Program-made: the position numbers and the translations under genes
NCBI RefSeq assembly: GCF_029054785.1
Contig: NZ_JAIDEN010000079.1
Location: 1-17,332 of the forward strand
DNA length: 17,332 bases
Direction of reading: 5' to 3'
Source: Duncaniella sp.
Lineage (GTDB): Bacteria > Bacteroidota > Bacteroidia > Bacteroidales > Muribaculaceae
Notes under the pieces: generated by a model
Database searches by the model: none
What the model was told of the DNA's origin: nothing
Seen by the model: the letters and a program-made list of their open reading frames with translations, nothing else
In this document: piece after piece, positions 16,562 to 17,332 of the stretch
How the letters are laid out: the number at the start of each line of letters is the position of its first letter
How positions within the stretch are numbered: position 1 is the stretch's first letter

Positions 16562-16642
16562 GGGAGAGCTGGGAGTTCTGGGAGTTCTGGGAGAGGTGGG
16601 AGTTCTGAGAGAACTGGGAATTTTGGGAGTTCTGGGTGAGGT
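16562..16642. repeat. nine tandem 9-bp repeats, GGGAGTTCT type
   Basis: Nine contiguous 9-base units run from 16562 to 16642. Four are exactly GGGAGTTCT; the others are variants such as GGGAGAGCT, GGGAGAGGT, GAGAGAACT, GGGAATTTT and GGGTGAGGT. The array is non-coding and fills the gap between the Nudix terminator and the 3' end of the minus-strand lipoprotein gene (stop at 16651). Confidence 0.85.
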
Positions 16643-16650
16643 GGCTGTCG

Positions 16651-17154
16651 TCAGTGGGTGATTACGCGGTATTCGGTGGGGCCTCCGGAGCTGACGTGGT
16701 AGCGACGGAGGGCGTAGCCGCGGTCGGCGGCGGGGCCGCTGAGTGGGTTGCCGTGGGTGGCGCCGTAGATGTCGAAGGTGCTTCCGCATTGGGGACAGCG
16801 TGCGCTGGTTGCTCCTGCGGGGATTTCGATGCGGGTGGTGGGGCGGGCTTCGACGGGACAGGCGAGGTCGTAGACGTGGAGCTCGCCGAGGACGTCGGTG
16901 GCGAGGAGGAGGCCGCCGAAGCCTGTGCGGTCGAGGCTGGTGTAGGGGAAGTCGGCGGGGATGCGTTCGGTGCGGGTGAAGATGTAGCGGCGCGAGTCGG
17001 CGGCGTCTCCTTTTACGCCGTAGATGTTCCAGTCGCCTACGGTCGGGAAGGTGAGGCGGACTTCGGCGTAGGGGATGCGGTCGTCGTCAACGGATTCGCA
17101 TGAGGTGAGGAGCAGGAGGCTCAGGAGGAGGCTGAGAAGAGATGGCTTGGTCAT
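16651..17154 (-). CDS. Rieske-like lipoprotein with altered ligands
   Basis: A 167-residue exported lipoprotein: MTKPSLLSLLLSLLLLTSC gives a type II signal peptide with lipidated Cys19. The rest has a Rieske-like shape: YDLACPVEARP (Cys99), a hydrophilic stretch, then ARCPQCGSTFDIYGATHGNP (Cys120, Cys123) and a GPA--GYALRRY end. Classical Rieske 2Fe-2S proteins have C-x-H and C-x2-H; here the histidine positions are Val101 and Cys123, leaving three cysteines and, at most, His134 or Glu102 as further ligands. Either the site binds another metal or cluster, or the fold is structural. I believe related proteins occur in Bacteroidales, but their function is not known to me. No redox partner gene is in view. 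The upstream region consists of tandem repeats rather than a recognisable promoter. Confidence 0.8.
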   Translation of the reverse strand: MTKPSLLSLLLSLLLLTSCESVDDDRIPYAEVRLTFPTVGDWNIYGVKGDAADSRRYIFTRTERIPADFPYTSLDRTGFGGLLLATDVLGELHVYDLACPVEARPTTRIEIPAGATSARCPQCGSTFDIYGATHGNPLSGPAADRGYALRRYHVSSGGPTEYRVITH

Positions 17155-17168
17155 TGGGCTTTGGCTGT

Positions 17169-17332
17169 CTTTTCCGCATTAAAGGTTTCTTTTCCGCATT
17201 AAAGGATTCTTTTCCGCATTAAAATGCGACAAAAAAGGATTCTTTTCCGCATTAAAATGCGGACACTGGGGACAAAAAGGTTTCTGTCGGGGGTCTTCGC
17301 TTCTGTCGGGGGTCTTCGCTTCTGACGGGGGT
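17169..17332. repeat. tandem repeats of 20 bp and 19 bp upstream of the lipoprotein gene
   Basis: A 20-base unit starting CTTTTCCGCATTAAA occurs at 17169, 17189 and 17209, and again at 17242 after a 33-base step. The third and fourth copies extend to CGCATTAAAATGCG, a small palindrome. A different 19-base unit, CTGTCGGGGGTCTTCGCTT, starts at 17284 and 17303 and is cut by the window end in a variant copy at 17322. The array begins 14 bases upstream of the ATG at 17154 and covers the place where that gene's promoter should be. Confidence 0.85.

Noticed and set aside
16636..17103. 155-codon plus-strand frame opposite the Rieske-like gene
   Set aside because: Gly/Val/Ala-rich antisense shadow; the minus-strand frame has a signal peptide and cysteine motifs.

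Overview
The window looks like chromosomal DNA of a gut Bacteroidales, most likely close to Muribaculaceae. This is inferred from the protein families, from two exact Bacteroidetes-type promoters (TTTG, 19 nt, TAnnTTTG), from AT-rich rather than Shine-Dalgarno sequence before starts, and from lipoproteins of Bacteroidales type. No rRNA or tRNA gene and no CRISPR array was seen.

Layout. Positions 1-560 hold no convincing gene: a GC-rich stretch with a short direct repeat and a lone -7 box, then an AT-rich block with a 21-bp inverted repeat and three to four degenerate ~61-63 bp direct repeats. A small unknown gene (about 615 onward) runs rightwards into the 3' end of argC. On the minus strand gltX and argC form an operon, with a clear promoter before gltX and a terminator after argC. 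Between gltX and the divergent rex lies a 230-bp MITE-like element with 36-bp terminal inverted repeats; its right end abuts the -33 box of the rex promoter. rex is coupled by an ATGA overlap to a shortened, probably inactive FAH-fold protein. A GH43 lipoprotein follows.

The accessory region is 6958-10007. Three tightly packed, AT-richer genes encode a DarT-like DNA ADP-ribosyltransferase fused to an HD phosphohydrolase domain, a second stand-alone DarT-like ADP-ribosyltransferase, and a DarG macrodomain antitoxin with its C-terminal DarT-binding type domain. DarT modifies bases of single-stranded DNA with ADP-ribose from NAD+, and DarG removes the mark and binds the toxin; such pairs act as toxin-antitoxin and anti-phage systems. 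Two DarT-type toxins, one carrying a complete HD site, under one DarG is not the standard two-gene layout. It is the best candidate here for an undescribed system.

To the right come conserved chromosomal genes on the plus strand: a five-repeat DUF349 coiled-coil protein, a WcaJ-type polyprenyl-phosphate sugar-1-phosphate transferase, recQ, and a Nudix hydrolase overlapping recQ by ATGA and followed by a strong terminator. A nine-unit 9-bp tandem repeat separates this from a minus-strand Rieske-like lipoprotein with altered ligands, whose upstream region is filled with 20-bp and 19-bp tandem repeats running to the window edge.
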